From: Hemerocallis citrina
Taxonomy: Eukaryota > Streptophyta > Magnoliopsida > Asparagales > Asphodelaceae
DNA length: 64,000 bases
Reading direction: 5' to 3'
Assembly: GCA_017893485.1 (NCBI GenBank)
Contig: CM030362.1
Span: 39,588,984-39,652,983, forward strand
This document shows positions 1 to 12,166 of the stretch, piece after piece. Positions within the stretch are counted from its first letter, which is position 1. Each line of letters starts with the position of its first letter. Both the position numbers and the translations under genes were made by a program. The notes under the pieces are model-generated. The model did not search any database. It saw only the letters and a program-made list of their open reading frames with translations, and had not been told where the DNA came from.

Positions 1-47
1 AGAAGTAAAAGAGCTTGTTCGGTTTTTTTTTCTCTTCAAAAGAAAAC

Positions 48-1934
48 TCAAGCAGGGTTTTTGTTGGCCAACACAACTCCAGGATCTTCCGTTCCAATCC
101 CGTCAACTGGATCCAAATCTTCCAGACCTACTATCGATGAGCCATTCCAATTGCTATAACCCTCAATTGTCATGTTCTTCACTCTAGCAAGAATGGACTC
201 ATCTTTGCTCACCACATCAATTTCTGTATGATAAAAAACAAGTGAGGCCAAAGTAAATCTTTATCAATGAATTACCAAGATGGCAAGAGAAGGGATATGA
301 AGTATAACAATATGTAGTTTTATTACAATATCAAATGTTTGGTACTGGATTAACATACAAAACAATGAAAGCCTCATCCAATGGAGAAAAATTAAGTGGT
401 TACAGAGAATTTCCTAAAATATGAAAAGATATTTTGTCAAGGAATGACAATGTAGTAACTTTCTTCATTCATCAGGATCACAAGAATAAGGTCCCATTTT
501 TTATATAGCCCATAGGTTGGGAGTCTTTGTTTCTAGCTAGAATGCACAACTCAAAAGAAGGGGAACCAAATTCCTGCAGAATATCATCATACATCATGAA
601 AAATGAGAAAGGCTGACATCCAGGCATACCAGATTACTAGCACTTCAAAATATAAATCAAATCAACCAACAAATCCTTCAATAACCAATCAATGCAATGC
701 TTAAAAAATTAAAGCCTTATCTACATATTATAAGAGATTTGAAAGAAGTTCAACCAAAAGGTCACTAAACTCGACTATTACTTGGGAACGTCCGAAAAAG
801 GAAAATGAGGAAGTGGAACATTTCTATCTCGATACGGTAGTTGTAGATTTCTTCTGATCACTCGATCTGAAGGAAATGGTATAAGGGTGTATTATGATAC
901 ATGGAGATTTGTACATGTGGTATACGCACATATGCACATACATTTACATATTAGTTGGATAATACAAAATATAGTAAAGGTAGATTCACATATTCTGACA
1001 AATCAATATCACTAGCTAGACATCAATTAACCACGATTTCGAACATGTAAAAAAAACGTAAATTGTTGAAGGTCCTACTAGTGCAGATAACAGTAACTTA
1101 ATCAACTCTACCAAATGACCATCATGATTATCAAATGTTCGAAACATTTACCCATCAAAGTATGGTCAGATACGCAAGACTTGAAGACAAAGACTATCAT
1201 CAACAGCTATTAGGTACCAAATTCCTAAATTATAAAACTATAGTCAGGACAAAGACTTCTTGTAACCCTAGTATGCATTTCATCAAATCCTGTAATTAAA
1301 TCTAAAGAACAAATTATACACTCATTTCTTTAATAAAAAGTATAACTTTTGTTACACAAAAGTGACAATTTCGTATTTTAAAATAATAAAGACACTAATT
1401 CTAATGCTTGCCCATTAACAGATAGGGAATAATAATCAAGCTCCCAATAATATTCAATCAAGAACCTCTTCAAATTCCCCGAAAAACGAAAACCCCAAAG
1501 CTATGACCACACCTTTTCCACAAATCCATCAACCAAGAATTTATTCCTCGTTATAGATCTAATCTCATCTAAATCAAAAATTCATTTGCATATCATCCCA
1601 ACATTTTGACCCAACTATCCATTTCTAATACCAACCTCAAATATTAATGCACACCAACTGTTTAACAAAATGCATCAACAAAAAAAGAAAAAGAACAAAT
1701 ACCAGGATGAGAGAAGAGCCAGAGAATGATGGCGCATAGGATGAGGACGAGGGGGATGAGATGGACCATGTTCTCTGCGAATTTGACCTTGGAAGCCTCC
1801 TTCTTGGACACGTCGGATTGGGGGTCATAGGTTGGGAGCTGGTCAACCTCCAAGCTCAACCGGCCTCCTCCTCCTTGGTGACTCGTCAGATAGAACTCAT
1901 CTGATGCCCGCGTCGTACTTCCCGATCTATGCAT
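48..1934 (-). CDS. Small single-pass membrane protein of unknown function (two exons)
   Basis: Exon 1 runs 1934 down to 1703 and exon 2 from 223 down to 48. The donor reads CCTG|GTATTT and the acceptor CATACAG|AAATT, joining in phase 1, for 135 codons plus TGA. Residues 1-57 are polar and begin MHRSGSTTRASDEFYL; residues 58-75 form one strongly hydrophobic segment; residues 78-135 contain ILARVKN and GYSNWNG followed by an acidic tail. The opening motif and the layout (cytosolic N-terminus, one membrane helix, short C-terminal domain) match a conserved family of uncharacterised plant transmembrane proteins, distantly like LEA-2/NDR1-type proteins; I cannot name a function. The start is the only in-frame ATG before the conserved opening. 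The 1.48-kb intron is AT-rich and holds nothing recognisable. Reading frame and splice sites look intact, so this is probably a working gene. Its upstream region is cut off by the Helitron at 2193. Confidence 0.75.
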
Positions 1935-2192
1935 CTCAGGTTTTGGTTATGTTCTTCGTCGTCGTCTTGAAGGAAGCAGGGTTATGGTTTGGTTGTATTG
2001 AGAAAGAGAACGAGAAAGATTTTATTTCGAGGGGGTCGATCGCAAGCTAGCTGTAGGCCAACTCCGATCATGGTATTATAGGACCCTATAAAGAGTCCTT
2101 TTGTTTTGTGGATTAGTACTAAGGGATTTCTATATTTGCAAAATAAATATATATAATTATGTAGGGTAATTGCATGCCACCCGCTTTACATA

Positions 2193-2743
2193 TCTATATA
2201 ATAAAACACAAAGAAAGCTATCAAGTGGCTCTCTTTCAATTCCCTCAAAATTAAAGGCCCAAACCCAAACATCACAAAACACATTTTTCCTCCCGAAATT
2301 TCAAACCCCAAAACTCAAATTCAAATCCCCCCTCCCCAAAAAAAAAAAACTCTTTTATTTATTTAACTATATCTCTCTCTATATATCTCTCTTTCTCTCT
2401 TTCTTTACTTAAAAATTTAGATTTTCAGATTTCAGCTTTGTAAATTTTTAGATTTTTTATGTTTTTTATTATTGTTCATGTTACAGTGAAAATAACAAAT
2501 ATCTCTTCAATAGTTAAATTTCATTATTTTCCACCCTCAAAGAGTTAAGAAGTATAATTTTATACCCCCATTTATAAATATTTTTCACATATACTAATGG
2601 AAACATGGACTTTTATTTACAACTAATTATTGTCATATTATTCAAACTTGAGCTACATAATTGTTGTTTTACTGTTTACTGTGCATTTTATATGTTGTAT
2701 CGTTCCGAAGATGCCGTAGGCACGTGCCCACAGGCAAATCTAG
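2193..2743 (+). mobile_element. Non-autonomous Helitron, copy A
   Basis: It begins TCTATATAATAAAACACAAA and ends CAAATCTAG just after a hairpin (gccgtaggcac/gtgcccacaggc). It lies between host A (2192) and host T (2744), the target preference of Helitrons. No Rep/helicase coding sequence fits in 551 bp. The same ends occur at 20208-20710, 20796-21336, 38182-38639 and 39988-40527. Confidence 0.8.
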
Positions 2744-2772
2744 TGCATTTATAACCTTTAAAACATCCTTAA

Positions 2773-3846
2773 TCTCTAATCTCTAATATTATAACGGGGG
2801 AGTTGGGGTTCAAACAAACAAACAATTTTTTATTATCTTTTTGTCACCAAACAAACCCGTGCGTCTAGCATTGTCACATTTTCCCGATATCCGGACCCGA
2901 TCCGGACCCGGTATTGGACTGGAACCGATCCAATCCATACGGGTCCGAGGTCCGGGTCCTAAAATAAGACCCAAAGCACTTCCGGTTCCGAATCCGGGTT
3001 CGCTTAAAATAGAACCGACCCGGACCCGAACCCGTTGAATAATAGAGTTATAGGAATATACATGTAAATAGCAATTGTTGAAGATAGATGTGTAGATATA
3101 ATATTTATTTATGTACTTAAGTACAAAAATTGTTGGAATTGTAGGGTATCGGGTGCAAAAATACTTAAGTGCAATATTTATTTCCCGCTACCGGATCTGA
3201 CGAGTATATTTTTTTAACTAGGACCCGGGCCCGATTCTCGCAAGTCTGGGTCCGGGTCCAATTTTTGGACCCGTAAGGTATCGGGTCTAGGTCCGGGTAG
3301 TGGAGGGCCCGATACCAGCTCTATGTGCGTCGCACGCACACCTCCATCTTCATTTTATTAACACATGTATCACACATGCAAATCAAACTTTTCAAAGTTT
3401 TAAAACAAACAAACATTTTAAAAATATTTTTTTTACAATCAAACCTGTACATCGCACGCGCACCTCCATCTCCATTTATCTTTATTTATTAACACGTACA
3501 TCGCACGTGCAAATCAAAATTTTCAAAGTTTTTATACAAACTTTTCTGGAATAACGTGTATCATTATTTAACTCCAATTTTTTAAAATAAAACACTACTT
3601 TCTCATCAAACAAACCTGGACACTATATCTGCAACTCCAACTCTATTTATTAACATGTACATCACACTTGTAAATCAAAGTTTTTTCTTTAAAATCCTTT
3701 AAAACTTAGGAATATCGTCCGTTCAACTCCATTTTAAAAAAAATTTAAGATATTCATCGCGCATGCTAATTACTACCGAATTACGTATATTGCATGTTTA
3801 ACTCCAAGTCTTTATTAAAATATGCATAGCACGTGAAACTTACTAG
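2773..3846 (+). mobile_element. Helitron-like element of a second family, with nested hAT
   Basis: The left end, TCTCTAATCTCTAATATTAT, follows a host A. The right end, CTAG at 3843-3846, is followed by T and preceded by a short cacgtg palindrome at about 3830. The same left end recurs near 57080 and, reversed, near 11757. Two or three diverged internal repeats of about 125 bp (3330-3680) carry GTGCATCGCAC-like palindromes. A hAT MITE is nested at 2866-3323. No coding capacity was seen. The Helitron assignment rests only on the end structure. Confidence 0.45.
2866..3323. mobile_element. hAT-type MITE (TAGCATTG family), copy 1
   Basis: It is 458 bp, opens tagcattgtcac and closes with a degenerate inverse (gataccagctcta). 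It is flanked by cgtgcgtc (2858-2865) and tgtgcgtc (3324-3331), a 7/8 match to an 8-bp target duplication. The interior is rich in ggacccgg/ccgggtcc motifs. A better preserved relative is at 39154-39643. Confidence 0.7.
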
Positions 3847-4341
3847 TAGTTACTAGGAATGGTGCCGTTCAGTATTTAATGACATTTCTAGTGACTGAAA
3901 TAGACAAAAATCCATAATATTAGGTGCATAAAAAGAATTGTTTAAACTTATTGTACATATACAATAAAAAACTGTCCAAAATTGGCACAAAACACGAATC
4001 TTGATCAACAATTTGTAGCCATAAACTCATAGTTTGGCTTATTTCCTTAATAAACATTTAGAGGTTCAGAAGATTTTTTGTAATATTTTGTTTTTTTTTT
4101 AAATTTAATCTTTGATTGCTCTGCTCTTCCTAATGCAAAATATTTTTTTCAGAAAAGAAAAGAAGAAGTGCACATAACAAAAGAAACCTTTGCTTAATTT
4201 AAGAGTGATAATGAAGCTTGCATAATGGAAAAGGTGAAAGCGTGGAGAGTTTAGTGTGAGAAAGTAGAGTTAAGTATGGGGGCCCAGTGGGTGTGGACCC
4301 GGAAAGTGAGCCCGATATGTTTCCAGGTAAGTACAGAAGTT
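3847..4341. other. Intergenic AT-rich DNA
   Basis: I see no gene, RNA gene or repeat I can name here; the only open frames are short and lack conserved motifs. Confidence 0.5.
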
Positions 4342-4501
4342 AAGATCCGGATTGGGAGTGCTGTAAATATTTTATTCGGTCTGAGCTCCCTGTTTTACCC
4401 CTGGTAAAACCCATATTGTAAACTCTTATTCATTTATTTTAATTGATTGGCTGGAGTCTTTAGACTCTATCCGTTACATCAAAAAAGATCCGGATTGGGA
4501 G
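4342..4501 (+). mobile_element. Small retroposed insert with 17-bp target duplication
   Basis: The 17-bp sequence aagatccggattgggag occurs perfectly at 4342-4358 and 4485-4501. The 126 bp between the copies end in an A run (4481-4486). Long direct repeats plus an A-tailed insert are the signature of target-primed retroposition of an RNA (SINE or processed transcript). The inserted body (4359-4484) has no reading frame and I do not recognise its parent. Confidence 0.6.
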
Positions 4502-5045
4502 GAGGGAGGCATGCGTGGTCTCGTCCAAACGTGTATCTTCCTTCCGATTCTGGCTTTGACCTAGACTTACATATTCATTGATATTGAGAGCTATTGGACC
4601 CGCTCTAAGTAGTAATTGAGTATAGATCTGTGATCTAAAGTTAAGTAGGCAAGGAGCCTAACTTACTCATTAGTCAACCGAAAGAGCCTAATTTATGATG
4701 TCACATGCATACTATTTTATAAGCAAAGATCATTTTTTTTCTTCGTTCTTTCACTAACACGTAAAATGCCGAGTTATGGAGTGATCTGTAGGGGAAAAAT
4801 ATTGAAAATAAATTCTAAAAAGTGGTTGCAGTATATGATAAAGATAGTAGAGAAAAATATTTTTATGTAGAGAATTATGTGAAATTATTTTATTGGATAT
4901 TGTAAAAAGAGAGGAAAGAGAAACAATTAAATAAGCGTTATAATGCTCTTTAGCTGAGTTCCGCAGGGTTCCCAAAAAAATTCTATGAAGTTTTTTTTAA
5001 AGAAAATTTTCTAAGTACAACAAAATGTTTCACTCTCTGTAAAAT
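4502..5045. other. Intergenic DNA
   Basis: No gene or named repeat recognised. The only longer open frame (4754-4975, minus) has no recognisable motif. Confidence 0.5.
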
Positions 5046-6183
5046 TGTAACGTCCCGATTTCTGGTAACTGGGAAACCGTGACATAAGACAGAATCCTTT
5101 CTTCAATTAGTCACAATACACAGAAAAACAGGAAAATTTAAAACTTTTTATTCAGCACAAATGTATTACAAATCCGAATATTACAAAATTGCAACATTAC
5201 AACAGTGTTACAATAATACATTTACAATCCCAAGTGTTACAACTTTCAACATATTACATCAGAGTACAGTGAATAAGAAACAACACTTGGTATTCCACTT
5301 GAATGCTTTCCAACAAATAAATAATTTACAACGATTATTACAAATGAAATTACAACACATTTGCAGCGGAAAACTTTAATGAAATCGACTCCTTGCTCCC
5401 ACGCCTTTGAGTCCTCCTGAATCTTGTACTTATACCTATACCTGTACTTCTGCAATCCAGTACCTATTGAAGGGGGGACGTCGGTATTCACTGACGCTTT
5501 AAGGCTGATAACTAGCAGCAAATCTCAACTATAGCAAACAGATTGATGAAAAGAGAAACGTGTATATATATTTGATGTGTCAGTGTATGCTATGACTCAG
5601 AATCTAATGCAAGATTAACCAACGCAATAATGCACTTATTCTAATGCAAGCAAGTCTCCAGAACAGTATGCAGCCCATACTACATACGCCCCATCTCAAG
5701 CCGTTTCTTCATATATAGGGATTTTGAACTCATGCCATGAATTCTACTTTGTACCTATCCTGTTCCTGACATAATACTACATCACTGGCGACTATTGCCC
5801 GGCGTACCGGACCTCACTCAAAAGCCAACACGAACTACAAGATACTTGTCAACCTTCTTCCATGCCCTCAACTGGTCATGAGAAAGCATAGAACCTGCCG
5901 GGATCGTATGGTCTATTTCCCTAGGAAACCCTCTCGTTCTTATCATGGCACATTCAGGAATTAACAATCAAGATACGGAACCCGTGCTCCCAACTTGTCA
6001 TGAAAAAATACCGCCTGTTTCCCTTTGACAGGGGGATACATCCCGATAACACCACCTAGTGTCAGCCTATAGGATAGGTTGGATTATAGGGCATCACCCC
6101 TAACACCAACTCTCACCCTATGGCAATTTTATAGATAAAAATGGTTAAGTAACTGTTACTACCCTAACGATGTCACTAACCCT

Positions 6184-6744
6184 AACCAAACAAGCGAGAC
6201 ATGCTGCTGTGCTTCCAACTTGACATGAAAAAATACCGTACGTGTCCCTCTTCTAACCAAACAAGCGAGACATGCACTGTGATTACAACTTGATATGAAA
6301 AAGTACCGTACGTGTCTCTCTTCTAACTAAACAAGCGAGACAGGCACTGTGCTTCCAATTTGACATGAAAAAATACTGTACGTGTTTCTCTTTTAACTAA
6401 ACAAGCGAGACATGCACTGTGCTTCCAACTTGTCATAAAAAAGCACCGTACGTGTCCCTCTTCTAACCAAACAAGCGAGACATGCACTGTGCTTCCAACT
6501 TGACATGAAAAAGCACCGTACATGTCCCTCTTCTAACCAAACAAGCGAGACATGCATTGTGCTTCCAACTTGACATGAAAAGCACCGTACATGTCCCTCT
6601 TCTAACTAAACAAGCGAGACATACACTGTGCTTCCAACTTGACATGAAAAAGCACCGTACGTGTCTCTCTTCTAACTAAACAAGCGAGACATACACTGTG
6701 CTTCTAACTTGTCATGAAAACGCACCGTATATGTTCCTCTTCTA
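6184..6744. repeat. 70-bp tandem repeat, about 8 copies
   Basis: Each unit begins aaccaaacaagcgagacatg and ends gtgtccctcttct, with 10-15% divergence between units. Translated on the minus strand they give the repeating open frames at 6323-6645, which are a by-product of the repeat and not a protein gene. Confidence 0.9.
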
Positions 6745-7289
6745 GAGAGTAACAATTTATGGACACAATTAACCAAGTCTTAATCTAGACTTCTCAAGAT
6801 CTCCTTGGATCCACTCACAGCCTACCTATTCAAGACATTACCTACGTACGAGCCCAATGAGCTTCGTACGAGACAATAATATACATACATGCTAAATAAG
6901 TTACGTATGAGACCAACAGCTATATACGGGCCAGTCGAGCCACGTATGAGACGAAAACCTACATATGAAAACAACCATACAGGTAGTCAACCTAGAAGCA
7001 ACCGAATGTGTTTACGAGCAACTCTTGATCTTAGAAGCAACAGAAGAATCTACTAATAGTCTAATACAAATATTATACTAAGGAAAAGTCCGAAAGCGGC
7101 ATAAAAACCTCCCGACAGTCTAGAAGCAACCAGTGCTACGCTTGTCGGAATTCGACAGAAATATACTTTTTAGAAAAGTAAGAACATCTACCATAACTCT
7201 CTAGTGGCACACTTTTTCAAATTCCATAAGGAATCCAAAATCTGGTCCATCGAACACACGCAAACAATTCACCCAAACTGCAGATTTTC

Positions 7290-8160
7290 AACAAAAATCT
7301 GAAACTTTGCAAGCTTGTAACTTTTGCTCCACTCATCGAAATTTAACGAAACTGAACAATTTGAGAAGGTGGGAACATCTATTAAAACTTTCCAGTTGAC
7401 CAGTTGCTCAGATTCCGTAAGAAAATCCAAATTCATACTTATCGAACACACAACTGGTAACAAAACAGCCAACTTGACCTAAGGAAAACTAAAACTTTGA
7501 AAGCCCATAACTCCTACTCCACTTATCGGAATCTAGCCTGAGAGGCCAATTCGGAAAGGGGAGAACGTCTACTACAACTTCTCTACTTGGTCGCCTCCTC
7601 AGATTCATCAAGCAAGACCCTCGAAAATGACCAAGAAGTTAAACAGTAGGAACCTAGTTTAAACAGCTAATTGCTGTATTTTTCAAAAGGCATAACTCCC
7701 ACTCCGCTTATCGGAATTTAGCTCGATAGGCCAATTCGGAAAGGGGAGGATGTCTACTACAATTTCTCTAATGGGTATCTACCTCAAATTCAACCATTAA
7801 GACCCTTAAAAACCTCAATGAGTCAAAACAGTACCTACTCAGTCAGACATCTTTTTGCTGTATTTTCCAAAGGTCATAACTCTTACACCGCTTATCGGAA
7901 TTTAGCCGAATATGCCAATTCAGAAAGGAAAGAATGTCTACTAAAACTTCTTCAATGGGTCTCTACCTCAGATTCGACCACTAAGCGGCTCAAAAACAGT
8001 AATCAACAAAAACAGTGAGCAACTCAGTCGAGTTGCTGCCATGTTTTTGTAACGACCATAACTTTTGCGTCTCTTAACGGAATTTAACGCGAGAGGTCAA
8101 TTCGGAAAAGGGAGAATGTCTACTACAACTTCTTTACAGGATCCCTATCTTTAATTCCGC
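7290..8160. repeat. About 180-bp diverged tandem repeat, 4-5 copies
   Basis: The motif cataactc...cttatcggaattta...ggccaattcggaaagg...gtctactacaa recurs near 7505, 7688, 7873 and 8050, with an older copy near 7315. It lies within the probable LTR. Confidence 0.75.
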
Positions 8161-8903
8161 AAGGAAGACCAACTTCCAGCCCTCCGAACATTCAGCGACA
8201 CAATCCCCAAAAACACAGTTCACTGTTTTGCCCTAAACATTCACTGTTTTGGGGGAAACGGTCGTTTCATCCATAAAAACTACTCCGAAAAATCTACAAA
8301 AGTTACAGCAAGCTACTAACACCTAGGATAACCTCCCACATAAATTTCGGGTCAAGATTCCTCCGTTTACATAGTTAATAAATTCTAACCCTAGAATGGC
8401 AAAAATCGAATCTTTATACCTAATTTTTGTTCTACTACTTGAATCCTTACATCCACTTTGTTCTAGTCCATACACAAACATAAGAACATGGTGCTACAAC
8501 TTCATACAACCATAAAAACCCTAAAATAACTAAAAATGCATGAGATGAGAAACCCCCACCTTTTAAAATCGGTTGGAAGGACTTGCCTTACCTCCTCCTC
8601 CTTGCTCCTTGTTCTTGATCTCAAGAACACTTCATGAAAGTGAAACCCATAAAAACCCATCTTTTGGTCTCTCTTTTCTTTTTCTTTCTAAATCTTTTTC
8701 TAAAGCACTATAAGTAAAACTAGAAGTAGAAGGAGAGAAAGAGATGAGATTTGAGAAGGGGATGAGAACACACATGAGGGAAAGGGTTTCCTAACCCTAG
8801 AAGCAAGGGAGGCCGGCCACTGGTGAGGAGGGGGGTTTTTATTCAAGAGGTGGATGGGTTTTGTGGAGAAAAAGAGCCCAAGTGTCATTTACACTTGTGG
8901 TTA

Positions 8904-9642
8904 GAGCATCCACAGTGGTTTCTTATATTTGGCAAATTGCCATTTTATAGCAAATAGATCGCTGTAGTGGTTTTCTATTTTGCCATTTCTAGCAAATATG
9001 CTATATTCGTTTCTCATATATGAGAAACAGAATAGCGATTCTCAAATTTTGAAAGACGGTACAACATATACCGTCCACTACATGTTATACCGTCCCATTT
9101 ATTATTATTTTTTTAAAAGTGGGTTGGACGGTATAACATATACCGTCCGGTATATGTTATACTGTCCCATTTTTTTATTTTTTATTTTTTATTTTTTCCA
9201 ATCCAACGGTCAGATTTTTTCTATAAAAAAAAAAAAGTGGGACGGTATAACATATACCGGCCGGTATATGTTATACCCGCTGACCCATTTTGTAGTTTAT
9301 ATAGTTTAATAGGTTTAGTGGGTAGGTTAGGTGTAGTTAAATAGGTTTAGTTAGTTTTTAATTAGGTTTAGTTATTATTATATTATTTAATTTACTTAAT
9401 TAATATATTTTAATAGTTAATAAGTAATTAATTTTTTTAAATTTATTTTTAAACAATGAGACGGTATAACATATACCGTCGCTCGCTTATTTCAAATGAG
9501 ACGGGAAATGTTCTACCGTCCCGCGAAATATTTTCTAAAAAATGAGAAACATATAGCAAACGACCACTGCAGCAAACATCGCTATTTGCTACTACTGTAG
9601 CTGCCATTTTTTAACATATGAGAAACACGACTGTGGATGCTC
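8904..9642. mobile_element. PIF/Harbinger-type MITE 1
   Basis: Its terminal inverted repeats are gagcatccacagtgg and its inverse ...ctgtggatgctc, with TTA on both sides (8901-8903 and 9643-9645), the 3-bp target duplication of PIF/Harbinger elements. It is 739 bp and non-coding. Internally the palindrome gacggtataaca...tgttataccgtc recurs several times. Confidence 0.8.
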
Positions 9643-10278
9643 TTAAGAACAATTGGGGTTTTATTTGCAATTAATTCTTACAATCAAGCCCCAATCTAAT
9701 CCCCACCTTCCGTCTCATCATGATGGATCAAAATAAAATATAATTTTCCCAAATCACATACTACACGATTTGTACAATTGCCCGAAATCGACACGATTCA
9801 AATCCGTGCATATATCTGATTATACAGATAATTTTCGTTCGTGAAAACAAATAAATCAGTACAAAAACAATTTAATTCCGAGAAATAAAATAAAATAATT
9901 TTATTACTAGCTCGGAAGATTTCAGTATTAATTTGATACAAAACAATCGTATACCGACTAGTATATATGCATATATAATGTTTATTAACAAAACCGGGTG
10001 ATATCCACCAAAAATATTTCAATTCTGGAAATATAAATAAAATAATAATAAAATAATTATTTTTAATACCAGGCTGGGATTTTCCAGACGTTTTTCTCAA
10101 AAACGCGTTTTTTCAAGTTTTTGTACACGTGCACCAAACTGATACAATAACTGTTTATACTTACTAGTATATATGTCCAGGTGATTTTTTATGAGTAAAA
10201 CCAAGAAATCCCCTTTAAAAATATTTTAAATTTAAAAATAATAATTTATTCAATATAATATCAGTCCGGGATATTACA

Positions 10279-10640
10279 GAAATTTTCTATATTCTTGCCG
10301 TTCCCAACAGCGATTCTAGTATAAATGTCATAGTTATTGGGAACGGCGAGTATTCTTTCAAAATTTTGAACTAAACTCGCTGTTCCCAACAGCGAGTCGA
10401 GTGTAAATGTCCTCGCCGTTGGGAACGATGAGTATTCATTGAAAATTCTAAACTGAACTCACTATTGGGAACGACGAGTTTCTCAAAAAATTAGCACTAG
10501 ACTCGCTATGTCCCAACGGTGAGCATGAAACAACTAAACTCGCCGTTTAGTTATTGAGTCTACGAGCACAAATAGTTTAACGACTGTCCTTTTTCTATAA
10601 ATATTTTCAGAAAGTGTCTTATACAAAAAATAATTCGGGG
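10279..10640. repeat. Palindromic direct repeats, about 100-bp unit
   Basis: Three or four diverged units contain imperfect palindromes of the type ctcgctgttcccaacagcgag (10375-10400), plus versions with cgccgttgggaacg. No gene is present. The parent element is not identified. Confidence 0.6.
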
Positions 10641-10879
10641 AGGAACGCTCACGGTCAGAGTGTTTTTTTGTGTGCAAAGGTCCAGCAAAACCAACCAACT
10701 ATGCAAGATTCCTCTTTTCTTCTTAATTAACACCTTAATAATGGCTTAATGTCACATGCTCATAAGCTAGTTCAAAATAACACTAGAACTAGGTAAGCCC
10801 ATAACTCTTGGGCTAGTTCAAAATAAATGGGCCCCTAACAAAAGTCAGTACCGACCTTGTTACGGTTACCCTAAAAAAA

Positions 10880-11415
10880 AATAGTAAACTGCACGTGCGA
10901 TCGTTCTAATTAATTTTTTTAAAATAGTGAATAATAAGATGTAATCTGACATCAAATTTGAAACATTTCTTTACTCATCACATACTTTTTACAAATTATT
11001 CTTAGTGACATAAACTTTTATTTTATATGAGTGACGCTTTTGTAAAAAAATATGTCATAAATAAATTTGAACTTTATGGGTATTATGGTAAATAACAACA
11101 ATTGAGTAAATGAATGATTAATAAAATTCTCACTTAAAGATAAAATAATAATCTGCACGTGCAATGCACGTTCTAATTAATTTTTTATATAGTAAATAAT
11201 AAAACGTAATCTGGCTTCGAATCTGAGACCTTAATTTACTCATCACATACTCTTTAAAAATACCTCTAGTGATACAAACTTTTATTTTATATAAGTGACA
11301 CTTTTGTAAATAATTATATCGTAAATAAATTTGAACTTTAAGGATATTATGGTAACTAACAACAATTGAGTAAATGAATGGTTAATATAATTCCCAATTA
11401 AAAATAAATTGTAGA
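10880..11415. repeat. Tandem duplication, unit about 265 bp
   Basis: The stretch starting ctgcacgtgcgatcgttc near 10890 repeats from about 11154 (ctgcacgtgcaatgcacgtt) with about 85-90% identity by eye, including the phrase tattatggtaa...caacaattgagtaaatga. It is non-coding. Confidence 0.75.
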
Positions 11416-11478
11416 GATTAGATGGTTGAATGTTTACAAATTACAGGTTGTCTAATGACAACCCCAACTCTCCCACTA

Positions 11479-11757
11479 CTAGTATTATACATATGCTGTG
11501 CACGTGGAGAAAATTGGGAGAATGAAAAGGGCAAAAAAAAAATTCTACCAGCACGTGCGTTGCACGGGTTGGGTTAAGGACAAATTACACTAAGGCCTTC
11601 TTCCGTGCGTTGCACGGCTTAATAAATACATATATTTATATTTTTAAAAGTAAAAATTCAGGCACGCGTGTTGCACGAGTTGGTAGAAGGACAAATTACA
11701 CTAAGGCCTTTTTCCATTATAGTAGTAGAGATAATATTAGAGATTAGAGATTAGAGA
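11479..11757 (-). mobile_element. Short Helitron-like unit (second family)
   Basis: On the minus strand it starts TCTCTAATCTC (11757) after A and ends CTAG (11482-11479) before T. Two GTGCGTTGCAC-type palindromes lie inside. It matches the left end at 2773. It is non-coding, and the boundaries rest on end motifs only. Confidence 0.4.
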
Positions 11758-11877
11758 TTAAAAATGGTTGAGATTAAATAATTGAATATCTACATCTCTA
11801 TAAATTACAATCCCAACTCTCCAATTATAATATTTGATTTGAGATAGGGATTAGAGATTTCAGTGGTCTACTAACTA

Positions 11878-11996
11878 TGGCCCATATTAAACCTGCCTAT
11901 GATATGAAAGAATGGCCCACAACCAAAACCAGCTGACAAAAGACAGCCCATAACCATCGACCCATAATGTCACGTGCACTGATCAACCATCACGTG
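11878..11996 (+). promoter_or_regulatory. COX5B promoter: site II elements and G-box cores
   Basis: Three inverse site II motifs (ggccca at 11879-11884 and 11914-11919, agccca at 11945-11950) are followed by CACGTG at 11971-11976 and 11991-11996, 170-290 bp before the COX5B start codon. Site II (TGGGCY) elements are known to drive plant genes for respiratory-chain subunits, including COX5b; their use here is inferred. Confidence 0.6.
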
Positions 11997-12166
11997 CGCA
12001 CACCACCCTCCGCTCTCCTTTTCTCTCTTTCTCCCCCCAATTCCACCCTCTTGGATCATCCACCTCAAAACCGACCGTTCGTCTATTCGATCGATCGATC
12101 CCCAACATCCAACTAAAAAACGCGGCGGCGACCTGAGAACACGACACGAATCTCAAAGCAGCCACG

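Larger units (their letters stand above)
5046..10278 (-). mobile_element. Probable solo LTR of a Ty3/gypsy-type retrotransposon
   Basis: Read on the minus strand the unit starts TGTAATATCCCGGAC and ends GGGACGTTACA, the TG...CA ends typical of large plant gypsy LTRs. The flanks are aaaat (5041-5045) and gaaat (10279-10283), a 4/5 match to a 5-bp target duplication. No primer-binding site, gag or pol is present, so a solo LTR fits best. It is about 4.5 kb after removing the nested MITE at 8904-9642. It holds two internal tandem repeat blocks (6184-6744 and 7290-8160). Scattered short open frames have no conserved motifs. Confidence 0.55.

Noticed and set aside
6184..6744. Regular 70-bp repeats as a CRISPR-like array
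   Set aside because: Units are contiguous with no unique spacers, in plant nuclear DNA within an LTR.
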